Positions 1 through 7,219 of a DNA stretch of 17,274 nucleotides are shown piece by piece. The position numbers and the translations under genes were made by a program. Origin of the DNA: Caryophanales bacterium. Lineage in GTDB: Bacteria > Bacillota_I > Bacilli_A > RFN20 > CAG-826. A model generated the notes under the pieces. It did not search any database. It saw only the letters and a list, made by a program, of their open reading frames with translations, and was not told the DNA's origin. The DNA lies in contig JAQYER010000023.1 in NCBI GenBank assembly GCA_028723545.1, forward strand, positions 1 through 17,274, in the 5' to 3' direction. The stretch's first letter is position 1, and every line of letters begins with the position of its first letter.

Positions 1-1
1 A

Positions 2-295
2 GAAAACAACGTGAAAAGGGTGAACTCCGTCACAATCGAAATAGGCGAAGTGTCTACCGTAATACCTTATTATTTCGAAGATTGTTGGAATTGGGCTGTC
101 AAAAAGGAAACGGTGCTCAAAGACGCCAAACTATATATCGAAAAGATTGAAGCCGTCACGCATTGCGAGAATTGTTGCAAAGATTATCCAACCGTGGCTT
201 ACGGCAAAAAATGCCCTCATTGTGGCAGTGAAAACACCTATCTTTTGAAGGGCAACGAAATATCAATTAAACAAATAGAAGTAGTGGACAATTGA
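2..295 (+). CDS. hypA: HypA-like nickel metallochaperone, 5' end outside window
   Basis: HypA delivers nickel, with HypB, to [NiFe]-hydrogenase and sometimes urease, and binds zinc in a small C-terminal domain. The frame is open from base 2 and reads V-N-S-V-T-I-E-I-G-E-V-S into a Y-F-E-D-C-W segment, which matches the interior of HypA. Two CxxC knuckles follow: C-E-N-C and C-P-H-C-G-S. The end (E-I-S-I-K-Q-I-E-V) matches the HypA C-terminus. The GTG at 11 is an in-frame Val and not a start, because homologous sequence runs upstream of it; the N-terminal nickel-binding Met-His lies outside the window. TGA ends the gene. G+C is about 40% and codons such as GTC, ACC, GGC and GAG are common, unlike the AT-rich genes downstream. 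No hydrogenase or urease gene is visible here. The family call is fairly sure; hydrogenase rather than urease as target is inferred. Confidence 0.82.
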   Translation, partial: ENNVKRVNSVTIEIGEVSTVIPYYFEDCWNWAVKKETVLKDAKLYIEKIEAVTHCENCCKDYPTVAYGKKCPHCGSENTYLLKGNEISIKQIEVVDN

Positions 296-372
296 AGTCT
301 TATACCAAAATCTCAATATCCGCAAGGCTAACGCTTTGTTGGTAAATTGTTTATAACCAATATTATTAGAAT

Positions 373-417
373 AGGTTTGATAAAATGATTTCGGTCAGTA
401 TCAAGCCTTTTTCTTTT
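373..417 (+). terminator. Rho-independent terminator after hypA
   Basis: The arm AGGTTTGATA (373-382) pairs with TATCAAGCCT (399-408) over 10 positions including one G-T wobble. A smaller inner TGA/TCA stem lies inside the 16-nt loop. The T-rich tract TTTTTCTTTT (408-417) follows at once. It lies 78 nt after the hypA stop, separating that transcript from the AT-rich genes downstream. Confidence 0.75.
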
Positions 418-478
418 GGTTAAAAATGTATTAATTAAATGAGTTGGTCTTTAAGATAATTAATCATAATTAAAATGA

Positions 479-508
479 TTGCATATTATGTTAAAAATTT
501 TCTTTAAT
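479..508 (+). promoter_or_regulatory. Candidate promoter for yitT
   Basis: TTGCAT (479-484) and TTTAAT (503-508) are separated by 18 nt, a fair match to sigma-A -35 and -10 boxes, and lie after the hypA terminator. The region is so AT-rich that -10-like hexamers are common by chance, so this is tentative. Confidence 0.35.
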
Positions 509-509
509 T

Positions 510-536
510 TTGATAAATAGTAATTGATTTTATCAA
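510..536 (+). promoter_or_regulatory. Inverted repeat upstream of yitT, possible operator
   Basis: The perfect 8-bp arms TTGATAAA (510-517) and TTTATCAA (529-536) are separated by 11 nt. The repeat sits just after the candidate -10 box and 25 nt before the yitT ATG, where a repressor site or leader hairpin could act. It is all but G+C-free, so chance is a real alternative. Confidence 0.3.
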
Positions 537-561
537 TAATTAGTTTAAAGTAATTATTGCG

Positions 562-1473
562 ATGGAAAAGAATAAAAAAGTGAATCCTACGTTGGAAAAA
601 TACAAAAAGCAATTTAAAGAAATTAAACCTATTAATTTCCTATTTTTGTTAATTGCTGGTATTGTTAATGCTTTTGGCGTTACTTTATTTTTATATCCAG
701 TCCAACTTTATGATAGTGGTATATCAGGTTTATCAATGTTATTGGATAAAGTTACCCCTCCATACCTAACTATCTCTATATTTTTAATTGTTATAAACTT
801 TCCAATATTTATTTTTGGAATGAAGAAACAAGGTGTTGCTTTTACAATTTATTCAATATTTGCGATTGGAATATATTCTTTATTCTCTTTCTTGTTCACT
901 CAAGTATTTTTCGATGTATCCACATCTTCTCCAATTGCAGGTAATGATGTTTTATTATGTGCTTTATTTGGTGGAGCAATATCTGGTATCGGAAGTGGAT
1001 TAACAATTCGATTTGGTGGAGCGATTGATGGAATTGATGTTTTGTCAGTTGTCTTTGCTAAAAAAATCGGATTATCAATCGGAACATTTGTAATGATTTT
1101 TAACTTTATTTTATATATTGTTTGTGGCTTTATTTTTAGAGATTGGACATTACCTTTATATTCCATTGTCACTTATTTTATTGGATCTAAAACAGTTGAC
1201 TTTATTGTTGAAGATTTTGATCGCTCAAAATGTGCGATGATTGTTACAACCAAAGCATCAATAATAACCGACTTATTGTGTGAAAATTTTGGTTCTTCAG
1301 GCACAATTATTAATGCGATTGGTGGATATTCAAAAACTGACAAACAAATCGTTTATTTTATCGTTAATAGATTCCAATTAAACAAATTAAAACGTATAGT
1401 GTTATCCGCTGACAAAAATGCCTTCATTTCAATCCAAGACGTTTCTGATGTAACTAAAAAAATAGATTTATAA
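562..1473 (+). CDS. YitT family membrane protein (DUF161 plus DUF2179)
   Basis: A 303-residue integral membrane protein of the YitT family, whose biochemical role is not firmly known. Hydrophobic segments lie near residues 25-45, 69-86, 96-115, 130-147, 174-192 and 198-215. The G-G-A-I-D-G-I-D-V-L stretch (152-161) is the family's glycine-rich signature. Residues about 222-297 form the soluble C-terminal DUF2179 domain, with the G-G-Y-S segment at 254-257. Length is normal for the family. The start has no recognisable Shine-Dalgarno sequence; the charged N-terminus before the first membrane segment favours this ATG. The following protease gene begins 61 nt after the stop with no terminator seen between, so the two may be co-transcribed. 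Confidence 0.88.
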   Translation: MEKNKKVNPTLEKYKKQFKEIKPINFLFLLIAGIVNAFGVTLFLYPVQLYDSGISGLSMLLDKVTPPYLTISIFLIVINFPIFIFGMKKQGVAFTIYSIFAIGIYSLFSFLFTQVFFDVSTSSPIAGNDVLLCALFGGAISGIGSGLTIRFGGAIDGIDVLSVVFAKKIGLSIGTFVMIFNFILYIVCGFIFRDWTLPLYSIVTYFIGSKTVDFIVEDFDRSKCAMIVTTKASIITDLLCENFGSSGTIINAIGGYSKTDKQIVYFIVNRFQLNKLKRIVLSADKNAFISIQDVSDVTKKIDL

Positions 1474-1534
1474 TTTATTTGGATATTTTGTATCTTATTT
1501 GCATTTTATTTCAATGTGGGGTAATATTTTTCTT

Positions 1535-3073
1535 ATGAAAAGAAAAATTATAGCTCTTTTTACATTATTAGCCACTTCATTAACGTTATCATCATGTTCA
1601 TTTCTTGAACTAATTTTAGGCGCTAGTTCAAACACTAATACATCATCAATATATGTTCCAAATCCATCTGAAATTGGAGATGGTTATTATGTTCCAAAGT
1701 CAATGGAATATAAAGCGACTGATTATGATCCGGCTTTTTCTCCTTCAATCGGTGATGTAAAAATATTAATTATTCCAATTCAATTTAAATCTTCTGTTTA
1801 CACAAAAACATACACTACATTAGATTATAATATTATGAATCAAAGATATTTTTCTGATGATTCTGATTCTTTAAAAACATATTATAAAAACGCTTCTCAC
1901 GATAAATTGAATATATCTGGAGAAGTAGCAAAAACTTATGTTACATCTTTATCTTCAGTAACTGTTAATGATTACACAAATGAAGATTTTTCATTATTTT
2001 TAACTTCTGTATATGATTGGACGATAAACAACAATCCAAATATCGATTTTTCTCAATATGATAGTGATAACGATGGATATATTGATTCAGTCCACTTTAT
2101 GACTAATTTGAATGAAAACGCTTTTAATTCACTAGATTCTAGTGGAAATTTATGGCCACATATGTGGTATTTAAATAATGATTTAAGAACCGATAGCAAA
2201 CCTTCAATTGATGTTTATTTATGCACTTCATATGGAATGATAAATGACACAACCGCAATCCACGAACAAGGACACGTCTTTGGAGTTGATGATTATTACA
2301 ATTATTCCGAATCTAGAGCCGATTATGTCGGTGGAGCGGATATGCAAGACTTAAATTGTTTTGACTGGAATTCTTATTCAAAATTATTGATGGATTGGGT
2401 TAAACCATATGTTGTCGATGGTTCTAGTGATGAAACAACTATTACAATAAAACCAGCTTCGACAAGTGGTGATTGCATTCTTATTCCAGCTAATCATAAC
2501 ACTTGGAATGGAAGCGCATATGACGAATATTTATTAATAGAATTATTTACTAATTCAGGAAACAATTCTCCTTATTGGTCAAATTGGACAACCACTTCTT
2601 ATCAATATGGTTTATATGGCGCGACATCATTGAAAGAAGGGGGAATTCGTTTATATCATGTTGATTCCCGCTTATATGGATTTAATAAAATATCAGAATC
2701 AACTGGCTATTATGTTATTAGAGATGGAGAATATATTGATAATCCAAAAACGACTTCATATCGATATGTTTGTCTCCCACAAACCAATTCAAAAAATAAT
2801 TATGATTACACATCATTTTATGTTCCATCATCAAAAGATTATAAATTATTATCATTAATTCAAGCTGGTGGAATAAATACTTTTGTAACTTCATCAAGTC
2901 ATAACGCTCTCGCGTATTCAGATTTATTCCATACTGGTGATAAATTTACTATGAGCAAATATTCAAGATATTTCATAGATAATAAATTCAATAATGGCGA
3001 ATCATTCCCATATGAAATTGATTTCAATTTAGTTAGCGAAGAAAAAGCAACTATTACAATAAGAAAAGTTTAA
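1535..3073 (+). CDS. M6-family-like metalloprotease, secreted lipoprotein
   Basis: A predicted surface zinc protease related to the M6 (immune inhibitor A) family, 512 residues from the ATG at 1535. That start is preferred over upstream in-frame TTG 1499 and ATG 1514 because it gives a clean signal peptide, M-K-R-K followed by a hydrophobic stretch and lipobox L-S-S-C with lipidation Cys21. The active site H-E-Q-G-H-V-F-G-V-D-D (243-253) fits HExxHxxGxxD: His243 and His247 are zinc ligands, Glu244 the catalytic base, and Asp253 the metzincin-like third-ligand position. An aspartate-rich loop D-S-D-N-D-G-Y-I-D (176-184), common in M6 proteins, may bind calcium. The C-terminal ~200 residues are Tyr/Ser/Asn-rich and beta-like. 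The M3 peptidase gene starts 20 nt downstream. Substrate is unknown. Class is confident; exact subfamily less so. Confidence 0.85.
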   Translation: MKRKIIALFTLLATSLTLSSCSFLELILGASSNTNTSSIYVPNPSEIGDGYYVPKSMEYKATDYDPAFSPSIGDVKILIIPIQFKSSVYTKTYTTLDYNIMNQRYFSDDSDSLKTYYKNASHDKLNISGEVAKTYVTSLSSVTVNDYTNEDFSLFLTSVYDWTINNNPNIDFSQYDSDNDGYIDSVHFMTNLNENAFNSLDSSGNLWPHMWYLNNDLRTDSKPSIDVYLCTSYGMINDTTAIHEQGHVFGVDDYYNYSESRADYVGGADMQDLNCFDWNSYSKLLMDWVKPYVVDGSSDETTITIKPASTSGDCILIPANHNTWNGSAYDEYLLIELFTNSGNNSPYWSNWTTTSYQYGLYGATSLKEGGIRLYHVDSRLYGFNKISESTGYYVIRDGEYIDNPKTTSYRYVCLPQTNSKNNYDYTSFYVPSSKDYKLLSLIQAGGINTFVTSSSHNALAYSDLFHTGDKFTMSKYSRYFIDNKFNNGESFPYEIDFNLVSEEKATITIRKV

Positions 3074-3077
3074 TAAG

Positions 3078-3099
3078 AAAGGAGTTTCACTTAGTGAAA
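3078..3099 (+). promoter_or_regulatory. Ribosome binding site with hairpin over a GTG start
   Basis: AAAGGAG (3078-3084) lies 9 nt before GTG at 3094 and decides the start of the M3 peptidase; the next ATG (3109) would be 24 nt away. TTTCAC (3085-3090) and GTGAAA (3094-3099) can form a 6-bp, 3-nt-loop hairpin that covers the start codon. The binding site is clear; a regulatory role for the hairpin is conjecture. Confidence 0.55.
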
Positions 3100-4824
3100 T
3101 ATAAAATTATGGATAAAACAAATATTAAATTCGAAGATATTCCTGCCAAAAGTATATCTTATAAAGCAATTGAAAAACGATTAACTGGATACATTAATAG
3201 TTTAAAATCTGCTTCAACATTTAAAGAAGGCATTAAAATCATTCATCAATGTGAAAGATTTTCTAACAATTTACAAAACAATGTAACTGTTATTCAAATC
3301 CGTTATTCATTAAACACTAACGATAAGAAAATCGCTCGTTTAAATAACCAAGTTGATGAAGTTCTTCCATTAGTGTCTGGATTATTCAATGAATGGAATA
3401 AAACATTATTAAATGTTCCATTTAGAGATGAACTTGAAGCTAAATATAGCCCATATTACTTCAAGATGATTGAAAATCAACTCAAATCTTTTGATGAAAA
3501 AATTATTCCAGAATTAATTGAAATTAACAAATTAACAAGTAAATATTCTTTAGTGTTAGGATCTGCCCAAATCGAATTTGAAGGAAATGTTTACAATTTA
3601 CCTCAAATGGGTAAATTCACAACTTCAAAAGAGCAAAAAGTTCGTCATGATGCATCTGTCGCGGTTGATAATTGGTTTGGACAACATGAAAAAGAGATTG
3701 GGGATATTTATTCTCAATTAGTTTTATTACGCGACCAAATGGCGAAAAAGTTAGGTTATAAAAACTTTATCGAATTAGGTTATTTATTACTTGGTAGAAC
3801 TGACTATGACGCAGAAAAAGTAGCGAATTATCGTAAACAAATCGCTGAAGAAGTCGTTCCTGTATGTCAAAAATTATATAGAGCTCAAGCAAAAAGAATC
3901 GGTATTCCATTTAACAAAATGGCCAACTACGATTTTAATTTATCTTTCTTAAGTGGAAATGCAATTCCACAAGGAAATTGTGAACAATTAGTTCAATATG
4001 CGACGGAAATGTATGAAGAAATGTCTAAAGAATCAGGAGAATTCTTCCATTTTATGAGAGATCATCATTTATTAGATCTTGAAGCACGCGCTGGAAAACA
4101 ACCTGGTGGATATATGACATATTTACCTGTCCAAGGATTCCCATTTATTTTTGCTAATTTCAATGGCACTTCTGGCGACGTCGATGTATTAACCCATGAA
4201 GTTGGTCACGCCTTCCAAGGATATTTATCTAGAAACATTAAACCAAGTGAATTCCATATGCCAACATTAGAAGCATGTGAAATTCATTCAATGTCAATGG
4301 AATTCTTTGCTTGGCCTTGGATGGATAAATTCTTTAAAGAAAACGCTGATAAATATCGTTATGACCATTTAGCGAACGCGATTGAATTCCTCCCATACGG
4401 AATTACAATTGATGAATTCCAACACTGGGTATACGAAAATCCAACCGCCACTCACGAAGAAAGATGTTCAAAATTTAAAGAAATCGAATCTAGATACACT
4501 CCACACAAAAATTATGTTGATCAACCAACATACGCTCATGGGGGATTCTGGATGAAACAATCACATGTGTTTGGCTCTCCATTTTATTATATTGATTACA
4601 CACTCGCTCAAGTATGTGCTTTCCAATTCTTAGATGAAATGCATAAGAATCAACCTAAAGCTTGGGCTAAATATGTTCATTTATGTAAATTAGGTGGAAA
4701 ATATCCATTTGTTACTTTACTTAAAAAGGCTCATTTACGTAATCCATTTGAAGATGGAAATGTTAGAAAAGTCATTCGTCCATGTGTAAAAATATTAAAC
4801 AATATTGATATCTCAAAATATTAA
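3094..4824 (+). CDS. M3 family oligoendopeptidase (PepF-like)
   Basis: A cytosolic zinc endopeptidase that cleaves short peptides, 576 residues, a normal length for bacterial M3 oligoendopeptidases. There is no signal peptide or membrane segment. The thermolysin-like motif H-E-V-G-H (368-372) supplies two zinc ligands and the catalytic Glu369. Glu396, in E-A-C-E-I-H-S-M, lies 24 residues after His372, the spacing of the third ligand in M3 enzymes. The family-typical segment Y-I-D-Y-T-L-A-Q-V-C-A follows towards the C-terminus. Translation starts at GTG 3094, fixed by a good Shine-Dalgarno sequence. It lies 20 nt after the M6 lipoprotein gene and is probably in the same transcript, suggesting extracellular followed by intracellular peptide breakdown. 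Exact substrate is unknown. Confidence 0.93.
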   Translation: MKYKIMDKTNIKFEDIPAKSISYKAIEKRLTGYINSLKSASTFKEGIKIIHQCERFSNNLQNNVTVIQIRYSLNTNDKKIARLNNQVDEVLPLVSGLFNEWNKTLLNVPFRDELEAKYSPYYFKMIENQLKSFDEKIIPELIEINKLTSKYSLVLGSAQIEFEGNVYNLPQMGKFTTSKEQKVRHDASVAVDNWFGQHEKEIGDIYSQLVLLRDQMAKKLGYKNFIELGYLLLGRTDYDAEKVANYRKQIAEEVVPVCQKLYRAQAKRIGIPFNKMANYDFNLSFLSGNAIPQGNCEQLVQYATEMYEEMSKESGEFFHFMRDHHLLDLEARAGKQPGGYMTYLPVQGFPFIFANFNGTSGDVDVLTHEVGHAFQGYLSRNIKPSEFHMPTLEACEIHSMSMEFFAWPWMDKFFKENADKYRYDHLANAIEFLPYGITIDEFQHWVYENPTATHEERCSKFKEIESRYTPHKNYVDQPTYAHGGFWMKQSHVFGSPFYYIDYTLAQVCAFQFLDEMHKNQPKAWAKYVHLCKLGGKYPFVTLLKKAHLRNPFEDGNVRKVIRPCVKILNNIDISKY

Positions 4825-4888
4825 TAAAAAATTATTTAATGACTTTTTTATAAAAATATTCAACATAGTTGAAAATATATTTATTTCT

Positions 4889-4925
4889 CTACTTTATTTT
4901 AATTACATTAAAGTAGTGATACACT
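4889..4925 (+). promoter_or_regulatory. Inverted repeat and candidate extended -10 before cdaA
   Basis: CTACTTTA (4889-4896) and TAAAGTAG (4909-4916) are perfect 8-bp arms 12 nt apart. Right after the second arm, TG (4917-4918) and TACACT (4920-4925) resemble an extended -10 box, placing the repeat where an operator would lie. The 123-nt gap holds another short palindrome (TTCAAC 4859-4864 with GTTGAA 4868-4873) and no clear terminator for the peptidase gene upstream. The evidence is positional only. Confidence 0.3.
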
Positions 4926-4950
4926 AATAAAGAATAACAATAGTTATTTG

Positions 4951-5763
4951 ATGAAAGGAATTGTTCTTAATAGAATTAATATTATTATGATTGATACAGC
5001 GGAGTTTTCTAATCCATTATTTTGGGTAGATGTTGGTATATCGTGCATTATTATAGCTTTAGTCATGTTTGTTACATGCTTTTTCTTGCGTAGGAAATTA
5101 CCAATCATTATCGTTTCTTGCGGGTGTGCGTTAATCCTTATATCTAAATTTTTAGGATTGAATTTAGTTTCTTATATTTCTATTGCCTTTACTGCAGCTT
5201 CTTTATTGCTGTTCTTTAATGTAAATATTGCTTCTATTCGAACATTTATTACTAATCCAGTTTCAACTAAATCTTCAAAATTCCATAAATCAAATGTTGA
5301 AAAAGTATATGACCGTTATGAATTATGTGAAAAAATCGCTACAACGGTTATTCAACTTTCAAAAACAAAAACTGGCGCGCTTATTACTTTTGAAAAAGAA
5401 GATTGCCTTGATGATAAAGTTAACACAATTGGAACAGTTTTGAACGCTCCTGTAGTGCCAGAATTATTATTATCAATTTTCTATTTTGGTACAAGATTAC
5501 ATGATGGAGCAGTTATTATCCGCCGCGACAAGATTTATAGTGCGGCTGCTTATTTCCCACCAACCAACAAACCTCTAGCGGGAAAATTTGGTTCTAGACA
5601 TCGTGCCGCTTTAGGAATTTCTGAAATTTCTGATTCAATTACTGTCGTGGTTTCTGAAGAAACTGGTCGTATATCTTTCGCCATTGATGGTGAATTAATT
5701 CGATCATCTGCTGAATCATTTCAAACGATGCTCGAAGATTATTTAATTAACGACAATAAATAA
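4951..5763 (+). CDS. cdaA: CdaA-type diadenylate cyclase (c-di-AMP synthase)
   Basis: Condenses two ATP into the second messenger c-di-AMP at the membrane; in Bacillota c-di-AMP controls potassium and osmolyte balance. Three hydrophobic helices lie near residues 23-45, 49-69 and 71-90, followed by the DAC catalytic domain (about 110-260). Its two signatures are present: D185-G186-A187 in L-H-D-G-A-V-I-I, and R216-H217-R218 in S-R-H-R-A-A-L-G, then V-S-E-E-T-G-R-I-S. Length, 270 residues, is typical. The start is uncertain: TTG 4948, ATG 4951 or ATG 4987 are possible and none has a good Shine-Dalgarno sequence. The usual partners cdaR and glmM are not downstream; deoD follows after 83 nt. Confidence 0.93.
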   Translation: MKGIVLNRINIIMIDTAEFSNPLFWVDVGISCIIIALVMFVTCFFLRRKLPIIIVSCGCALILISKFLGLNLVSYISIAFTAASLLLFFNVNIASIRTFITNPVSTKSSKFHKSNVEKVYDRYELCEKIATTVIQLSKTKTGALITFEKEDCLDDKVNTIGTVLNAPVVPELLLSIFYFGTRLHDGAVIIRRDKIYSAAAYFPPTNKPLAGKFGSRHRAALGISEISDSITVVVSEETGRISFAIDGELIRSSAESFQTMLEDYLINDNK

Positions 5764-5806
5764 TCTAATTTTAGATTAATTATTTTCAAAATATGTATAT
5801 TGTTTG

Positions 5807-5840
5807 TTATCATTAATTTGATAATAATTTTTAAGGAGGT
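5807..5840 (+). promoter_or_regulatory. Leader palindrome and strong RBS of deoD
   Basis: TTATCA (5807-5812) and TGATAA (5819-5824) form a 6-bp palindrome with a 6-nt spacer. AAGGAGGT (5833-5840), a near-perfect anti-16S match, lies 6 nt before the deoD ATG. This is the strongest ribosome binding site in the window and fixes the start. A second AT-only palindrome (5761-5778) overlaps the cdaA stop but has no T-run, so I do not call it a terminator. Confidence 0.5.
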
Positions 5841-5846
5841 AAATTA

Positions 5847-6566
5847 ATGGCAACACCACATATTAAAGCTAATAAAGGCGATTTCGCTAAAGTCGTCTTA
5901 ATGCCAGGAGATCCATTAAGAGCAAAATGGATTGCTGAAACATTTTTAAAAGATATTGTATTAGTCAACGAGGTTCGCGGAATTTTAGCTTATACAGGCT
6001 ATACAAAAAATGGCAAAAAAATCTCAGTAATGGCAAGTGGAATGGGTCAACCTTCTATTGCTATTTATTCTCATGAATTATTTGCTGAATACGGCGTTGA
6101 AGCTATCATTCGTGTTGGCACTTGTGGAGCGTATCAACCAAATATTGATTTAAGAGATGTATTAATTTGTATGTCTGCATCAACTGATTCTAATTTATCA
6201 AATGCTCTAGGCCTTGTTGGCTCTTATAGTGCTTCTGCTGATTTCGAATTAGTTCAAACTGCCTATGAAGTGGCAAAAAGAAGAAATGCTAAATTCCATG
6301 TCGGTAACATTTTATCAAGTGATGTCTTCTATAATTTCGATAAAGAAGGATGGAAGAAGTGGGCTAATTTAGGAATTATGGGCGTTGAAATGGAAAGCTA
6401 TGCTTTATTTGTTAACGCAGCATTATTACATAAAAAAGCATTATGCTTATTAACTGTTTCTGATTCTTTTGTTAAATCAGATATTTTAACTTCTGATGAA
6501 AGACAAACTGGATTAGTAAATATGATTGAAATCGCTATTGAGACAGCGGAAAAATTTTCTGATTAA
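5847..6566 (+). CDS. deoD: Purine nucleoside phosphorylase, DeoD type
   Basis: Phosphorolysis of purine (deoxy)nucleosides to free base and (deoxy)ribose-1-phosphate, cytosolic, purine salvage. The 239-residue length equals that of E. coli DeoD and the N-terminus (M-A-T-P-H-I-K-A-N-K-G-D-F-A) is closely similar. The phosphate-binding motif M-P-G-D-P-L-R-A-K is at 19-27 with Gly21 and Arg25. The site G-V-E-M-E-S is present in place of E. coli G-V-E-M-E-A, and the base-contacting Asp is in T-V-S-D-S-F. R-V-G-T-C-G-A is the central nucleoside phosphorylase motif. The TAA stop shares its last base with the ATG of the next gene (TAATG), so the NERD-like gene is probably translationally coupled. 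Confidence 0.97.
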   Translation: MATPHIKANKGDFAKVVLMPGDPLRAKWIAETFLKDIVLVNEVRGILAYTGYTKNGKKISVMASGMGQPSIAIYSHELFAEYGVEAIIRVGTCGAYQPNIDLRDVLICMSASTDSNLSNALGLVGSYSASADFELVQTAYEVAKRRNAKFHVGNILSSDVFYNFDKEGWKKWANLGIMGVEMESYALFVNAALLHKKALCLLTVSDSFVKSDILTSDERQTGLVNMIEIAIETAEKFSD

Positions 6567-7219
6567 TGATTGACAAAAAATTGTTATTTATTATTTTCAT
6601 TGTTTTGATCGCGTTATTGTTTATAACAATAATGTTTGTTCTTTTATATCGGCCAATTAAAAAATCGATATTAAAAAAGAAATATGTCGAAATATATGGG
6701 AAGAAAATATATTTAATTGCTCGTGATTTTGATTATTTCTTAATTAATAATTTCGATTATAAATTATCTGATGGAACAAAATTTCATATCGACCACCTTC
6801 TTTTTGGTGAAAAATATATTTATGTCATCAATGATATGTATATCGATGGTGGAATTAATGCGAAAGAAAATGATAATGCTTGGATTGTATTTACAAAGCA
6901 AAAAAAGCAAATTAAAAAAAGATTTGTAAGCAATCCATTAAAAGATAACAAAGCTATTGCTGATTCTTTTGTTAAATTAACAAGATTAGAAAATGATTAT
7001 ATTAAATCTATCGTTTTGGTAAACGATGATTGTAGTATTGAAGAATTTGTGCAAACAAGTAATAATAATTACTTGTCTACAGTGAAGAAAATATATAAAC
7101 TTATTCAAGGCATTGAAAAAGACAATGTTCCATCCTTAAATCAAAAACAATTAGGATACGCGGTTAATGATATCGCAAAATTAAATTTAAATTACAAAAC
7201 AGAAAATGAAAGAAATTAA
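6566..7219 (+). CDS. Membrane-anchored NERD-like protein, catalytic residues missing
   Basis: A 217-residue protein with one N-terminal membrane helix (about 6-28) and a basic K-K-S-I-L-K-K-K stretch after it, suggesting the rest is cytosolic. Residues about 45-160 resemble the nuclease-related domain (NERD): I-D-H-L-L-F-G (75-81) fits the conserved xDHxx segment, then Y-I-Y-V-I (84-88), D-G-G-I (94-97), W106, and N-P-L-K-D-N (123-128). Active NERD proteins have E-x-K straight after the V-I; here it is N89-D90-M91, so the endonuclease-like site looks lost. It overlaps deoD by one base and the next gene by 14 bases. Function is unknown; the fold call is by motif and could be checked by structure prediction. 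Confidence 0.6.
   Translation: MIDKKLLFIIFIVLIALLFITIMFVLLYRPIKKSILKKKYVEIYGKKIYLIARDFDYFLINNFDYKLSDGTKFHIDHLLFGEKYIYVINDMYIDGGINAKENDNAWIVFTKQKKQIKKRFVSNPLKDNKAIADSFVKLTRLENDYIKSIVLVNDDCSIEEFVQTSNNNYLSTVKKIYKLIQGIEKDNVPSLNQKQLGYAVNDIAKLNLNYKTENERN

Noticed and set aside
900..1172. Minus-strand open frame of 90 codons opposite yitT
   Set aside because: It lies wholly inside a clear membrane protein gene, has no start context, and its Pro/Asn-rich translation mirrors the opposite strand's codons.
1499..1534. TTG or upstream ATG start extending the M6 protease
   Set aside because: The extension would put extra hydrophobic and aromatic residues before a complete lipoprotein signal peptide that begins at ATG 1535.
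4859..4873. TTCAAC/GTTGAA palindrome as terminator of the M3 peptidase gene
   Set aside because: Only 6 bp with a 3-nt loop and followed by AATATATTT rather than a continuous T-run.
5761..5778. TAATCTAA/TTAGATTA palindrome as terminator of cdaA
   Set aside because: Almost no G+C in the stem and no T-run after it; it also overlaps the stop codon.
5764..5846. Purine riboswitch before deoD
   Set aside because: The gap is only 83 nt and lacks the paired stems and loop sequences of a purine aptamer; only small AT palindromes are present.
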